A stretch of DNA of 64,000 nucleotides from Mesorhizobium sp. dw_380. GTDB taxonomy: Bacteria > Pseudomonadota > Alphaproteobacteria > Rhizobiales > Rhizobiaceae. Both the position numbers and the translations under genes were made by a program. Every line of letters begins with the position of its first letter. Within the stretch, counting starts at the first letter, position 1. Where the stretch lies: the NCBI RefSeq assembly GCF_018588885.1, contig NZ_JAFFIW010000018.1:1-64000 (forward strand), written 5' to 3'. Shown piece by piece: positions 40,887 through 49,835 of this stretch. The notes beneath the pieces are model-generated. The model was not told the DNA's origin, searched no databases, and worked only from the letters and a program-made list of their open reading frames with translations.

Positions 40887-42383
40887 ATGTCCGGCCTGGC
40901 CATGCCGAAACCAGACGACGCCACGATGCGGCGGCGCGACGAGATCGTCGCCGACATGCGCATCATTGTGCCGGGCGAGGGCGTGGTCGACGCGGCCAAC
41001 GCCATGCGTGCCTTCGAGAGCGATGGCCTGACCGCCTACCGGCAACTGCCGCTGGTCGTCGTGCTGCCCGAAACGGTGGCGCAGGTTTCCCGCGTGCTGA
41101 AATACTGCAACGACCGCAATATCCGCGTCGTGCCGCGCGGCTCCGGCACCTCGCTGTCGGGCGGCGCGCTGCCGCTGGAGGATGCGGTGCTGCTGGTCAT
41201 GAGCCGTTTCAACCGCATCCTTGCGATCGATTTTCCCAACCGCATTGTCGCCGCCCAGCCAGGCGTCACCAATCTCGGTATCACCACCGCCGTCGAGCAG
41301 GAGGGCTTTTATTACGCCCCCGATCCATCCTCCCAGATCGCCTGCTCGATCGGCGGCAACGTCGCGGAGAATTCCGGCGGGGTGCACTGCCTGAAATACG
41401 GCCTCACCGCCAACAATGTGCTCGGCATCGAAATGGTGCTGATGAATGGCGAGGTGGTACGGCTCGGCGGCAGCCATCTCGATGCGGAGGGTTATGACCT
41501 GCTTGGCGTGATGACCGGTTCCGAAGGCCTGCTCGGCGTCGTCACCGAGGTCACCGTGCGCATCCTGAAGAAACCGGAGACGGCCCGCGCGCTGCTGATC
41601 GGCTTCCCGACCAGCGAGCAGGGCGGGCAGTGCGTCGCCGACATCATCGGCGCCGGCATCATTCCCGGCGGCATGGAGATGATGGACCGGCCGGCGATCC
41701 ACGCGGCGGAAGATTTCGTCCATGCCGGCTATCCCCTGGATGTCGAGGCGCTGCTGATCGTCGAACTCGACGGGCCTGTCGTCGAGGTCGATCATCTCAT
41801 CACCGCCGTCGAGGCGATCGCCATCGGCAACGGCTCGACCACCTGCCGCATTTCGCAATCCGAGCAGGAGCGGCTGAGCTTCTGGGCCGGCCGCAAGGCG
41901 GCCTTCCCCGCGGTCGGCCGCATCTCGCCCGACTATTACTGCATGGACGGCACCATCCCGCGCAAGGAGCTGCCGCGCGTGCTGGCCGGCATGCGCGAGC
42001 TGTCGGAAAAATATGGGCTGGGTGTCGCCAATGTCTTTCACGCCGGCGACGGCAATCTGCACCCGCTGATCCTCTATGATGCCAACGTGCCCGGCGAACT
42101 CGACAAGGCCGAAAGTTTTGGCGCCGACATATTGCGGCTCTGCGTCAAGGTCGGCGGCGTGCTCACCGGCGAACATGGGGTGGGAGTCGAGAAGCGCGAC
42201 CTGATGCCGGAAATGTTCAATCAGGTCGACCTCGACCAGCAGATGCGCGTCAAATGCGCCTTCGATCCCAATCACCTGCTCAACCCGGGAAAGGTGTTTC
42301 CGCAGCTCCGCCGCTGCGCCGAGCTTGGCCGCATGCACGTGCACCGGGGGGAAGTGGCGTTTCCGGATATTCCGAGGTTTTGA
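40887..42383 (+). CDS. glcD: Glycolate oxidase subunit GlcD (FAD-linked)
   Basis: 498 residues, matching E. coli GlcD (499). An FAD-binding PCMH domain (RVVPRGSGTSLSGGALP; PSSQIACSIGGNVAENSGGVHCLKYGLT; MTGSEGLLGVVTEV) is followed by the FAD-oxidase C domain (NVFHAGDGNLHPLI; GGVLTGEHGVGVEK). It oxidises glycolate to glyoxylate and passes electrons on through GlcE/GlcF. ATG 40887 is preferred because GAGG lies six bases ahead; ATG 40875 is in frame. Confidence 0.94.
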   Translation: MSGLAMPKPDDATMRRRDEIVADMRIIVPGEGVVDAANAMRAFESDGLTAYRQLPLVVVLPETVAQVSRVLKYCNDRNIRVVPRGSGTSLSGGALPLEDAVLLVMSRFNRILAIDFPNRIVAAQPGVTNLGITTAVEQEGFYYAPDPSSQIACSIGGNVAENSGGVHCLKYGLTANNVLGIEMVLMNGEVVRLGGSHLDAEGYDLLGVMTGSEGLLGVVTEVTVRILKKPETARALLIGFPTSEQGGQCVADIIGAGIIPGGMEMMDRPAIHAAEDFVHAGYPLDVEALLIVELDGPVVEVDHLITAVEAIAIGNGSTTCRISQSEQERLSFWAGRKAAFPAVGRISPDYYCMDGTIPRKELPRVLAGMRELSEKYGLGVANVFHAGDGNLHPLILYDANVPGELDKAESFGADILRLCVKVGGVLTGEHGVGVEKRDLMPEMFNQVDLDQQMRVKCAFDPNHLLNPGKVFPQLRRCAELGRMHVHRGEVAFPDIPRF

Positions 42384-42404
42384 GTGGGTATGTCGGCGCG
42401 TGAA

Positions 42405-42560
42405 CACCCCTCTCTGTCCTGCCGCAAATCTCCCCCTCAAGGGGGGAGATTTGCAGCTTCGGCGCCTCGCCCTTTCGTCACCGTCGGAGATTGGCGAAAC
42501 CATATGCTATGTCCGATCTCCCCCCTTGAGGGGGAGATGTCCGGCAGGACAGAGGGGGGC
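42405..42560. repeat. 155-bp palindromic repeat inside the glc operon
   Basis: Outer arms CCCCTCTCTGTCCTGCCG (42407-42424) and CGGCAGGACAGAGGGGG (42543-42559) enclose two self-complementary hairpins, AATCTCCCCC...GGGGGGAGATT (42427-42451) and ATCTCCCCCCTTGAGGGGGAGAT (42516-42538). It fills most of the 224-base gap between glcD and glcE. Confidence 0.75.
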
Positions 42561-42607
42561 GCCAAAGAACTCAGCATATCCGAACTCGCGTCTTGCGCGT
42601 TCTCTTC

Positions 42608-43813
42608 ATGACCATCTTCACCCCCACCACCTCATCCGAAGTCCTCTCCTCGGTCGCCTGGGCAGTGGCGCAAGCGTCGCCGCTCGAGATCCTTGGCCAC
42701 GGCTCAAAGCGCGGCATCGGCCGGCCGCTGCAGACGGAGCACACGCTCGACCTGTCGAAACTCGCCGGCGTCACGCTCTACGAGCCCGCCGAACTGGTGC
42801 TGTCGGCAAAGGCCGGCACGCCGCTGGCCGAGGTCGAAAGACTGCTGGCGGAGAACGGCCAGCAACTCGCCTTCGAGCCAATGGATTACGCCCCGCTTCT
42901 CAACGGCGAGCCGGGCAATGGCACCATCGGCGGCGTGCTTGCCGCGAACCTCTCCGGTCCGCGCCGGCTGAAGGCCGGTGCCGCGCGCGATCATATCCTG
43001 GGCATCAATGTGGTGTCCGGGCGGGGCGAAGCCTTCAAGTCGGGTGGCCGCGTGGTGAAGAACGTCACAGGCTATGATCTGTCGAAGCTGATGGCCAACA
43101 GCTGGGGCACGCTGGCCGTCTTCACCGACGTCATCTTCAAGGTGCTGCCTGCGGCCGAGACCGAGGTGACGCTCGCCATCCGTGGCTTGCTCGACGATGC
43201 CGCGGCAAGCGCCATGGCGCTGGCGCTCGGCTCCAGCGCGGAAGTGTCGAGCGCTGCCCATCTGCCGGAGCGCATTGCCGCGCGTGTCGCCGGCGGCGCA
43301 CTCGGCAGCGATGCCGCCACGCTGCTGCGCGTCGAGGGCTTTGGCCCGTCGGTCGCCTATCGCATCGCCGCGCTGAAGACGCTGCTCGGCAAGGCCGGGC
43401 CGTTGGAGGAAATTTCCGGTGAGGCTTCACGGCTGATCTGGCAAGACGTGCGCGATATCAGGCCTTTCGCCGACGGCCGCGAGAAACCGGTCTGGCGCGT
43501 TTCGATGACGCCTACCCAGGGCCATCAGATGGTCCTGACCTTGCGCATGCAGGCCGCCGTCAGCGCGTTCTACGACTGGCAGGGGGGGCTGGTGTGGTTG
43601 CGCATGGAGGAGGGCGATCCGGAAGCCGCTCTGCTGCGCGGGCTGTTGCGCAAACATGGCGGCGGCCACGCGACGCTGGTGCGCGCCGCACCCGCCCATC
43701 GCGCCGCCTTGCCGGTCTTCGAGCCGCAGGCGCCGGCATTGGCGGCGCTCAGCCAGCGGCTGAAGCAGGAATTCGACCCGAAGAACATCCTCAATCCCGG
43801 CCGCATGGCTTAG
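42608..43813 (+). CDS. glcE: Glycolate oxidase subunit GlcE
   Basis: 401 residues. It is a shortened FAD-binding PCMH protein with GHGSKRGIGRPLQ, NGEPGNGTIGGVLAANLSGPRR, GGRVVKNVTGYDLSKLMANSWGTLAVFT and the C-terminal RLKQEFDPKNILNPGRM. It forms the glycolate oxidase complex with GlcD and GlcF at the membrane. The ATG at 42608 is better than an upstream TTG because family similarity begins there. It lies ten bases before glcF. Confidence 0.93.
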   Translation: MTIFTPTTSSEVLSSVAWAVAQASPLEILGHGSKRGIGRPLQTEHTLDLSKLAGVTLYEPAELVLSAKAGTPLAEVERLLAENGQQLAFEPMDYAPLLNGEPGNGTIGGVLAANLSGPRRLKAGAARDHILGINVVSGRGEAFKSGGRVVKNVTGYDLSKLMANSWGTLAVFTDVIFKVLPAAETEVTLAIRGLLDDAAASAMALALGSSAEVSSAAHLPERIAARVAGGALGSDAATLLRVEGFGPSVAYRIAALKTLLGKAGPLEEISGEASRLIWQDVRDIRPFADGREKPVWRVSMTPTQGHQMVLTLRMQAAVSAFYDWQGGLVWLRMEEGDPEAALLRGLLRKHGGGHATLVRAAPAHRAALPVFEPQAPALAALSQRLKQEFDPKNILNPGRMA

Positions 43814-43823
43814 GACTAACGCG

Positions 43824-45149
43824 ATGCAGACGAACTTCTCGATTGCCCAGCTTGCCGATCCTGATGTCGCGGAGTCGGAAAAGATCCTGCGCAAATGCGT
43901 GCATTGCGGCTTCTGCACCGCCACCTGCCCGACCTATGTGACGCTGGGCAATGAGCTCGATTCGCCGCGCGGGCGCATCTACCTGATCAAGGACATGCTG
44001 GAGAACGGCCGGGCCGCCGACAAGGAGATCGTCACCCATATCGACCGCTGCCTGTCCTGCCTGGCCTGCATGACCACCTGCCCGTCAGGCGTCAACTACA
44101 TGCATCTGGTCGACCATGCCCGCGCCCACATCGAGGAAACCTACAAGCGGCCGCTGCTCGACCGCCTGACCCGGGCCATGCTGGCCTTCGTGCTGCCTTA
44201 TCCCGCGCGATTTCGCGCAGCACTCAAACTGGCGAAATTGGGCAAGCCGTTCATCGGCCTGTTCGAAAAGGTCCCGGCGCTGAAGCCGCTCGGCGCGATG
44301 CTCAGATTGGCACCCGCATCGATCCCGGCAGCATCGCCGATGGCCTCGCCGGGTGTCCATGCCGGGCAGGGGGCCAAGAAAGGTCGGGTCGCCATCCTGA
44401 CCGGCTGCGCGCAATCGGTGCTTGATCCCGCCATCAACGACACGACGATCTCGCTGCTGAGGCGGCTCGGCGTCGAGGTGGTGGTGCCGCCGGGCGAGGG
44501 CTGCTGCGGCGCGCTGGTTCATCATATGGGGCGGGAAGACGCCGCCCTTGCCTCTGCCAGGCAGAATGTCGATGCCTGGACGCGCGCCATCGAGCAGGGC
44601 GGGCTCGATGCCATCATCATCACCGCGTCGGGTTGCGGCACGACGATCAAGGACTATGGCTTCATGCTGCGGCTCGATCCGGCCTATGCCGACAAGGCCG
44701 CGCGCGTATCGGCGCTGGCCAGGGATATCACCGAATATCTGGCCGCCTTTGACCTGCCTGAACCCGTGCGCAGTCCGGGTACGGTGGTTGCTTATCACTC
44801 GGCCTGTTCCATGCAGCACGGCCAGAAGATCACGCGTCAGCCGAAAGAACTGCTGGCAAAGGCCGGCTTCATCGTGCGCGAGCCGCGCGAGGGCCATCTG
44901 TGCTGCGGTTCCGCCGGCACTTACAACATCCTGCAGTCCGAGATTTCGGCCAGGCTGCGCGACCGCAAGGTGAAAAACATCGAGGCGACAGGTGCCTCGA
45001 TCGTCGCCACCGGCAATATCGGCTGCATCACGCAGATTGCGTCCGCGTCGAAGATGCCGGTCGTGCACACGATCAAACTGCTCGATTGGGCCTATGGCGG
45101 GCCGAAGCCGGATGGGATCCCCGAGGAAAGGCTGTTCGCGGCTGAGTAA
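43824..45149 (+). CDS. glcF: Glycolate oxidase iron-sulfur subunit GlcF
   Basis: 441 residues. Two ferredoxin-type 4Fe-4S motifs are plain: CVHCGFCTATCPTY (about residues 23-36) and CLSCLACMTTCPSGV (about 74-88). Two CCG domains follow (GEGCCGALVHHMG and HLCCGSAGTYN). It passes electrons from GlcD to the respiratory chain. It ends the glcDEF operon and converges on folD with 15 bases between. Confidence 0.95.
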   Translation: MQTNFSIAQLADPDVAESEKILRKCVHCGFCTATCPTYVTLGNELDSPRGRIYLIKDMLENGRAADKEIVTHIDRCLSCLACMTTCPSGVNYMHLVDHARAHIEETYKRPLLDRLTRAMLAFVLPYPARFRAALKLAKLGKPFIGLFEKVPALKPLGAMLRLAPASIPAASPMASPGVHAGQGAKKGRVAILTGCAQSVLDPAINDTTISLLRRLGVEVVVPPGEGCCGALVHHMGREDAALASARQNVDAWTRAIEQGGLDAIIITASGCGTTIKDYGFMLRLDPAYADKAARVSALARDITEYLAAFDLPEPVRSPGTVVAYHSACSMQHGQKITRQPKELLAKAGFIVREPREGHLCCGSAGTYNILQSEISARLRDRKVKNIEATGASIVATGNIGCITQIASASKMPVVHTIKLLDWAYGGPKPDGIPEERLFAAE

Positions 45150-45164
45150 CGTTGCGCCCCGTTC

Positions 45165-46085
45165 TTACTCCGCAGCCAGCCTGTCCGGCGTGCCGTAAGT
45201 CGCCTCGTAATGCGCGCGCTGCCGGCTGAGCGCCACCATCGTGTTGCGCAGCAGGATCGCCACGGTGATCGGGCCGACGCCGCCAGGCACCGGCGTGATC
45301 CAGGACGCAACCTCGCGTACGCTTTCGGTGTCGACGTCGCCGACGATGCGGCTCGTCCCATCAGGTCCGATTTCCGAATTGATGCCGATGTCGATGACGG
45401 CAGCCCCAGGTTTGACCATGTCGGCCTTGATCAGCCGCGGCTTGCCCACGGCGACGAACAGCGCATCGGCGCGGCGCGCATGCGCTGCGACCGACCGCGT
45501 CATGTGATGGCAGACCGTCACCGTCGCGCCTTCGCTCATCAGGAGGAAGGCGATCGGCTTGCCGACGATTTCCGAATGGCCGACGATGACGACTTCCAGC
45601 CCCTTGAGATCGAGGCCGGTTTCCTTGAGCAGCTCGACCGAGGCAGCCGCCGTGCAGGGCGCGAGATCGAGCTGGTTGTAGACGATGTTGCCGATCGAGG
45701 CCGGATGCATGCCTTCGACGTCCTTGAGCGGATGCACGGCCGCCTGCAGCGTCTTGATCGGGATATGCGCCGGCACCGGCCGCTGGATGATGATGCCGGT
45801 GACGCGCGGATCGGCGTTCAGGCCGTGGATCGCCGCTTCCAGTTCGCCCGAGGTGATGGTGGCGGGAAAACGCCGCTCCTCGAAATCGATGCCGGCGAGC
45901 TGGGCCTTGGCACGCTGGTTGCGCACATAGACATCCACCGCATCTGTATCGCCGACGGTGATCGAGATCAGCTTGGGTGGAAAACCCTCGGCTTTGGCTA
46001 TCGCCGCATCCTCGCGCACGGCGGCGATGATGCGCTGGGCAACCGGGCCGCCCTTGAGATAGCGGTTGTCGTCGGACAGGGACAT
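45165..46085 (-). CDS. folD: FolD-like methylenetetrahydrofolate dehydrogenase lacking canonical cyclohydrolase residues
   Basis: 306 residues of FolD fold with the NADP segment VGHSEIVGKPIAFLL and C-terminal TPVPGGVGPITVAILLRNT. Compared by eye with E. coli FolD, catalytic Lys54 (YVxxK) is Gln57 here (YVRNQRAKA), and Asp121 (KDVDG) is Glu124 (KDVEG); Gln98 is kept as Gln101. In human MTHFD1, replacing the Lys by Gln is known to abolish cyclohydrolase but leave dehydrogenase activity. So this may be a dehydrogenase-only or re-specialised paralogue. ATG at 46085. Converges with glcF. Confidence 0.85.
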   Translation of the reverse strand: MSLSDDNRYLKGGPVAQRIIAAVREDAAIAKAEGFPPKLISITVGDTDAVDVYVRNQRAKAQLAGIDFEERRFPATITSGELEAAIHGLNADPRVTGIIIQRPVPAHIPIKTLQAAVHPLKDVEGMHPASIGNIVYNQLDLAPCTAAASVELLKETGLDLKGLEVVIVGHSEIVGKPIAFLLMSEGATVTVCHHMTRSVAAHARRADALFVAVGKPRLIKADMVKPGAAVIDIGINSEIGPDGTSRIVGDVDTESVREVASWITPVPGGVGPITVAILLRNTMVALSRQRAHYEATYGTPDRLAAE

Positions 46086-46338
46086 GGGGACTCTTCTCTT
46101 TCGTTGGCGCCGACATAGCAAAAGAACATCGAAAATGGCAGCACGAAAGCGAACCGCCATGCCTTTTGCGCGACGCAACGACGCGTCGCGGGCACTGGAC
46201 GCCGATCAAAAAGAAAGGGCAGCGCGGTTTCCCGTGCTGCCCTTCTCGACTGGCCGCATCCCCATACGGCCCGTCCCCCGTATTCCTTCCGACCTCAGGA
46301 AACGATGTATTTCCGGATCAGGTGATTCGCGAAAACGA

Positions 46339-47058
46339 TCATATCACCTCGACCGTGGTTCCGACATTGACCCGTTCGTAAAGGTCGACCACGTCCTCGT
46401 TGCGCATGCGGATGCAGCCCGACGACACCGCGCCGCCGATCGTCCAGGGCTGGTTGGTGCCGTGGATGCGGTATTCCGTCGTGCCGAGATAGAGCGCACG
46501 GGCACCGAGCGGGTTCTCGATGCCGCCGGCTAGATAGGTCGGCAGGTAACGGCCCTTGGCGGCCTCGCGCTTGATCATCTGCGCCGGCGGGCGCCAGTCC
46601 GGCCATTCGCGTTTGTTGGTGATCTTGTGCGTGCCCGACCATTCGAAGCCCGGCTTGCCGGTGCCAACGCCATAGCGCCGCGCCTTGCCGTTCTTTTCGA
46701 CCAGAAAGAGGAAATTCTGCGTCGTATCGATGACGATCGTGCCCGGCTTTTGCGGACCGTCATAGGCGACTTCTTGCGGCAGGTAGACCGGGTTGATCTG
46801 CGGGCGCATGACCATGCGCTTGGCCGGTGCCTGCACGGCGGCCGTCTGCACCCGGTCGGGCTGCGTCGGTTGCGCGACCTGGCGGTTCTGCCGCACGATG
46901 CCGGGTGCGCGGCCAAGCTGCAGCACCCAGGGGGCGGAAAGATCGGGGCTCACCATCACCGGCGGCCTGTCGGCGTAGCGGTCGCCGGCGGTTGAGGGCG
47001 TGACACCAGAGGCGAACACAGCCATGGCGCCGAGCACGGAAAACAAAACTCTCTTCAT
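46339..47058 (-). CDS. L,D-transpeptidase (YkuD/ErfK family)
   Basis: 239 residues. Signal peptide (about 1-24, ending STA-GDRYAD), a Pro/Gln-rich linker, and a YkuD domain (about 105-239) with the catalytic motif HGTNQPWTIGGAVSSGCIRM in which Cys is the nucleophile. These periplasmic enzymes make 3-3 cross-links in peptidoglycan or attach proteins to it; rhizobia carry many paralogues. Start ATG 47058. It is divergent from tag. Confidence 0.92.
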   Translation of the reverse strand: MKRVLFSVLGAMAVFASGVTPSTAGDRYADRPPVMVSPDLSAPWVLQLGRAPGIVRQNRQVAQPTQPDRVQTAAVQAPAKRMVMRPQINPVYLPQEVAYDGPQKPGTIVIDTTQNFLFLVEKNGKARRYGVGTGKPGFEWSGTHKITNKREWPDWRPPAQMIKREAAKGRYLPTYLAGGIENPLGARALYLGTTEYRIHGTNQPWTIGGAVSSGCIRMRNEDVVDLYERVNVGTTVEVI

Positions 47059-47271
47059 CGGAACGCACCTTGATCGTCTGATACAACCGGGTGGAAACGA
47101 GCCCCGGTTCAGCGATCATTGGCGCGTAAGCAGCAACCGAAACATGAATCGGAATGCGTAAAATGCGGAAGTGTCGGTAAACCTTTTGGTGTGGTTACCG
47201 CAGGGTTCAGGAATCTGGTAAAGCCACGGTAAAAGCGGCGCAAAAGCGCATTAACGGATGGATTTTTCGCA

Positions 47272-47910
47272 ATGAGCAAAGAAAACACCGGCCTGCTCGC
47301 CGGTCCCGACGGGGTCGCGCGCTGCTTCTGGCACGGCAATCTGCCCGACTATTTGCATTATCATGACAATGAATGGGGCCGGCCGGTGGCCGACGATCGC
47401 AGGCTGTTCGAAAAGATCTGCCTTGAAGGCTTCCAATCGGGCCTGTCGTGGCTGACCATCCTGCGCAAGCGCGAGAATTTTCGCGAGGCCTTCGCCGGCT
47501 TCGACTTCGACAAGGTCGCCGCCTTCACCGACAAGGATGTCGAACGCCTGCTCGGCAATGCCGGCATCATCCGCCATCGCGGCAAGATCGTCTCGACCAT
47601 CAACAACGCCAAGCGCGCCCGCGAAATGGTCGATGAATTCGGTTCGCTGGCCGCCTGGTTCTGGAAGTTCGAACCCGGCAAGGACGAGCGGCCACGGATC
47701 GTCGACCTCGCCCATCTGCGCGCCAACCCGACGACCGCGGTCTCGGTCCGGATTTCGAAGGAACTGAAGAAGCGCGGCTGGAGTTTTGTCGGCCCGACCA
47801 CGGTCTATGCCTTCATGCAGGCCATGGGCCTGGTCAACGACCATCTCGAGGGCTGCGTTTGTCGCAAGGAGGTCGAGAAGGAGCGGAAGGCTTTCAAGCG
47901 GCCGAAGTAG
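47272..47910 (+). CDS. tag: DNA-3-methyladenine glycosylase I
   Basis: 212 residues. The Tag zinc site is complete: Cys18 (RCFWHG), His31 (YHDNEWG), and the C-terminal HLEGC pair. FEKICLEGFQSGLSWLTILRKRENF and WSFVGPTTVYAFMQAMGLVNDH are standard family segments. The enzyme removes 3-methyladenine from alkylated DNA. The start at 47272 is the only ATG matching the family. It is monocistronic, upstream of hisS. Confidence 0.95.
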   Translation: MSKENTGLLAGPDGVARCFWHGNLPDYLHYHDNEWGRPVADDRRLFEKICLEGFQSGLSWLTILRKRENFREAFAGFDFDKVAAFTDKDVERLLGNAGIIRHRGKIVSTINNAKRAREMVDEFGSLAAWFWKFEPGKDERPRIVDLAHLRANPTTAVSVRISKELKKRGWSFVGPTTVYAFMQAMGLVNDHLEGCVCRKEVEKERKAFKRPK

Positions 47911-48095
47911 AGCTCCTTTTATCTTCCCCTCGTGGAGAAGATGGCCACGAAGCGGCCGGATGAGGAGTGTTCCAAGGTCGCTCACGCCGTCTGCAAGGCA
48001 CTCACCGTCGCTGACCCTTGCCGCACCAAGCTGCTTCGGTTAGGACACGCCCACTCGAAATAAGTCGTCATTTACTTAGCAAAAAGACCCATCTC

Positions 48096-49835
48096 ATGGC
48101 CGACAAATCGGAAAAGACGAAAGCGCGGCTGCCGCGCGGTTTTGCCGACCGCAGCGCCGAGGATATCCGCGCCGTCGAAAAGATGATGGCGACGATCCGC
48201 TCGGTCTATGAACTCTATGGTTTCGAACCGGCCGACCAGCCGCTGATCGAATACACCGACGCGCTCGGCAAATTCCTGCCCGACCAGGACCGGCCGAACG
48301 AAGGCGTTTTCTCGTTCCAGGACGATGACGACCAATGGCTGTCGCTGCGCTATGACCTGACCGCGCCGACGGCGCGCTTCGTCGCCGAGAACTACGAGCG
48401 CCTGCCGAAACCCTATCGCAGCTACCGCTCCGGCTGGGTGTTCCGCAACGAGAAGCCAGGCCCAGGCCGCTTCCGCCAGTTCATGCAGTTCGATGCCGAC
48501 ACGATCGGCACACCGAACGGCGTGGCCGGAGCGGCCGCGGATGCGGAGATGGCAATGATGATGGCTGACGTCATGGAGGCGCTCGGCATCAAGCGCGGCG
48601 ACTACATCGTGCGTGTTAACAACCGCAAACTGTTCGACGGTGTACTTGAGGCGATTGGCCTCGGCGGCGACCATAATGCCGGGCGCCGGCTGACAGTGCT
48701 GCGCGCGATAGACAAGCTGGACAAGGTTGGGGCGGACGGAGTTCGTGCTCTGCTGGGATTGGGTCGGCTAGACGAGAGCGGTGACTTTACGAAGGGCGCT
48801 GGGTTAAGTGACGAACAGATTAGCTGCTTGGAGCCGATCTTAAAGTTCGAGCGTAACAAGGATGAAATATCGATTGCAATCGCCTCCGACGATCAGAAGA
48901 AACCTAGGTTTGAGACGATCCGACGAGATGACTTAGGTATCTCAGGTTCGGCTAGCGCTGACGCGTTGCAGCGTATCGAGAAATTCGGCTGGGAGAACGC
49001 TAGCGCGCTAGGCTATTTGGACTCACTTTTCGTCCAGATTGAAAATCAGTTTCCGGAACATGCGCATATCTTTGCGACGGGTGGAGTTGGTTACGAAGCC
49101 TATGACGAACTTTCAAAAATAGCCGCCTTAGCACAAGCGGCTGGCTACGGCAGTGATAGTGTAAAGGTCGCGATTAACAAAGTTACGATTGACCTATCCG
49201 TCGTCCGCGGCCTCGAATACTACACCGGTCCGGTCTTCGAGGCCGAGCTTCTCGCCGAAATCCCCAATGAGGACGGCCAGATCGTGCGCTTCGGCTCGGT
49301 CGGTGGCGGCGGTCGCTATGACGGCCTGGTCTCGCGCTTTCGCGGCGAACCGGTGCCGGCGACCGGTTTCTCGATCGGCGTTAGCAGGCTGATGACGGCG
49401 CTGAAGAACCTCGGCAAGCTGGACAGCGCCGATGTGATCGCGCCGGTCGTCGTGCTGGTCATGGACAAGGACACGGAAAGCCTCGGCCGCTACCAGAAGA
49501 TGGTGGCGCAGCTGCGTGCCGCCGGCATCCGTTCGGAAATGTATCTCGGCGGCGCCGGCATGAAGGCGCAGCTCAAATATGCCGACCGGCGCGGCTGCCC
49601 CGTCGCAATCATTCAGGGCGGCGACGAGCGCGCCAAGGGCGAGCTGCAGATCAAGGACCTGATCGAAGGCGCGCGCATGTCGGCGGAGATCACCGACAAC
49701 GCCGAATGGCGCGCCGCCCGCCCGGCTCAGGTAACGGTGGCGGAAGGTGAATTGGTCGCCGAGGTGAAGAAGATCTTGGCGGCGCAGGCCGCTGACCGTG
49801 TGAAGGGTGGCGCCTCGCGCCCATCCGATCCATGA
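48096..49835 (+). CDS. hisS: Histidyl-tRNA synthetase with an enlarged, compositionally foreign central segment
   Basis: 579 residues, longer than the roughly 500 usual in rhizobia. Class II motifs are intact: motif 2 RSGWVFRNEKPGPGRFRQF, HisA motifs LEYYTGPVFE and GGGGRYDGLV, motif 3 ATGFSIGVSRLM, and a C-terminal anticodon-binding domain. From about 48600 to 49200 (residues ~169-368) GC falls to about 49 percent (175 of 360 by hand count, 48841-49200) against 70 percent in 48361-48420, and TTA, CTA and ATA codons, otherwise scarce, cluster there. This suggests a mosaic gene. It overlaps hisZ by four bases. Confidence 0.93.
   Translation: MADKSEKTKARLPRGFADRSAEDIRAVEKMMATIRSVYELYGFEPADQPLIEYTDALGKFLPDQDRPNEGVFSFQDDDDQWLSLRYDLTAPTARFVAENYERLPKPYRSYRSGWVFRNEKPGPGRFRQFMQFDADTIGTPNGVAGAAADAEMAMMMADVMEALGIKRGDYIVRVNNRKLFDGVLEAIGLGGDHNAGRRLTVLRAIDKLDKVGADGVRALLGLGRLDESGDFTKGAGLSDEQISCLEPILKFERNKDEISIAIASDDQKKPRFETIRRDDLGISGSASADALQRIEKFGWENASALGYLDSLFVQIENQFPEHAHIFATGGVGYEAYDELSKIAALAQAAGYGSDSVKVAINKVTIDLSVVRGLEYYTGPVFEAELLAEIPNEDGQIVRFGSVGGGGRYDGLVSRFRGEPVPATGFSIGVSRLMTALKNLGKLDSADVIAPVVVLVMDKDTESLGRYQKMVAQLRAAGIRSEMYLGGAGMKAQLKYADRRGCPVAIIQGGDERAKGELQIKDLIEGARMSAEITDNAEWRAARPAQVTVAEGELVAEVKKILAAQAADRVKGGASRPSDP

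Noticed and set aside
40842..42503. A 553-codon minus-strand frame opposite glcD
   Set aside because: Antisense shadow; the glcD frame is unmistakable.
47911..48010. CTTCCCCTCGTGGAGAAGATGG sequence after tag as another full palindromic repeat
   Set aside because: Only a fragment with short imperfect arms is present; it looks like a decayed copy and could not be delimited.
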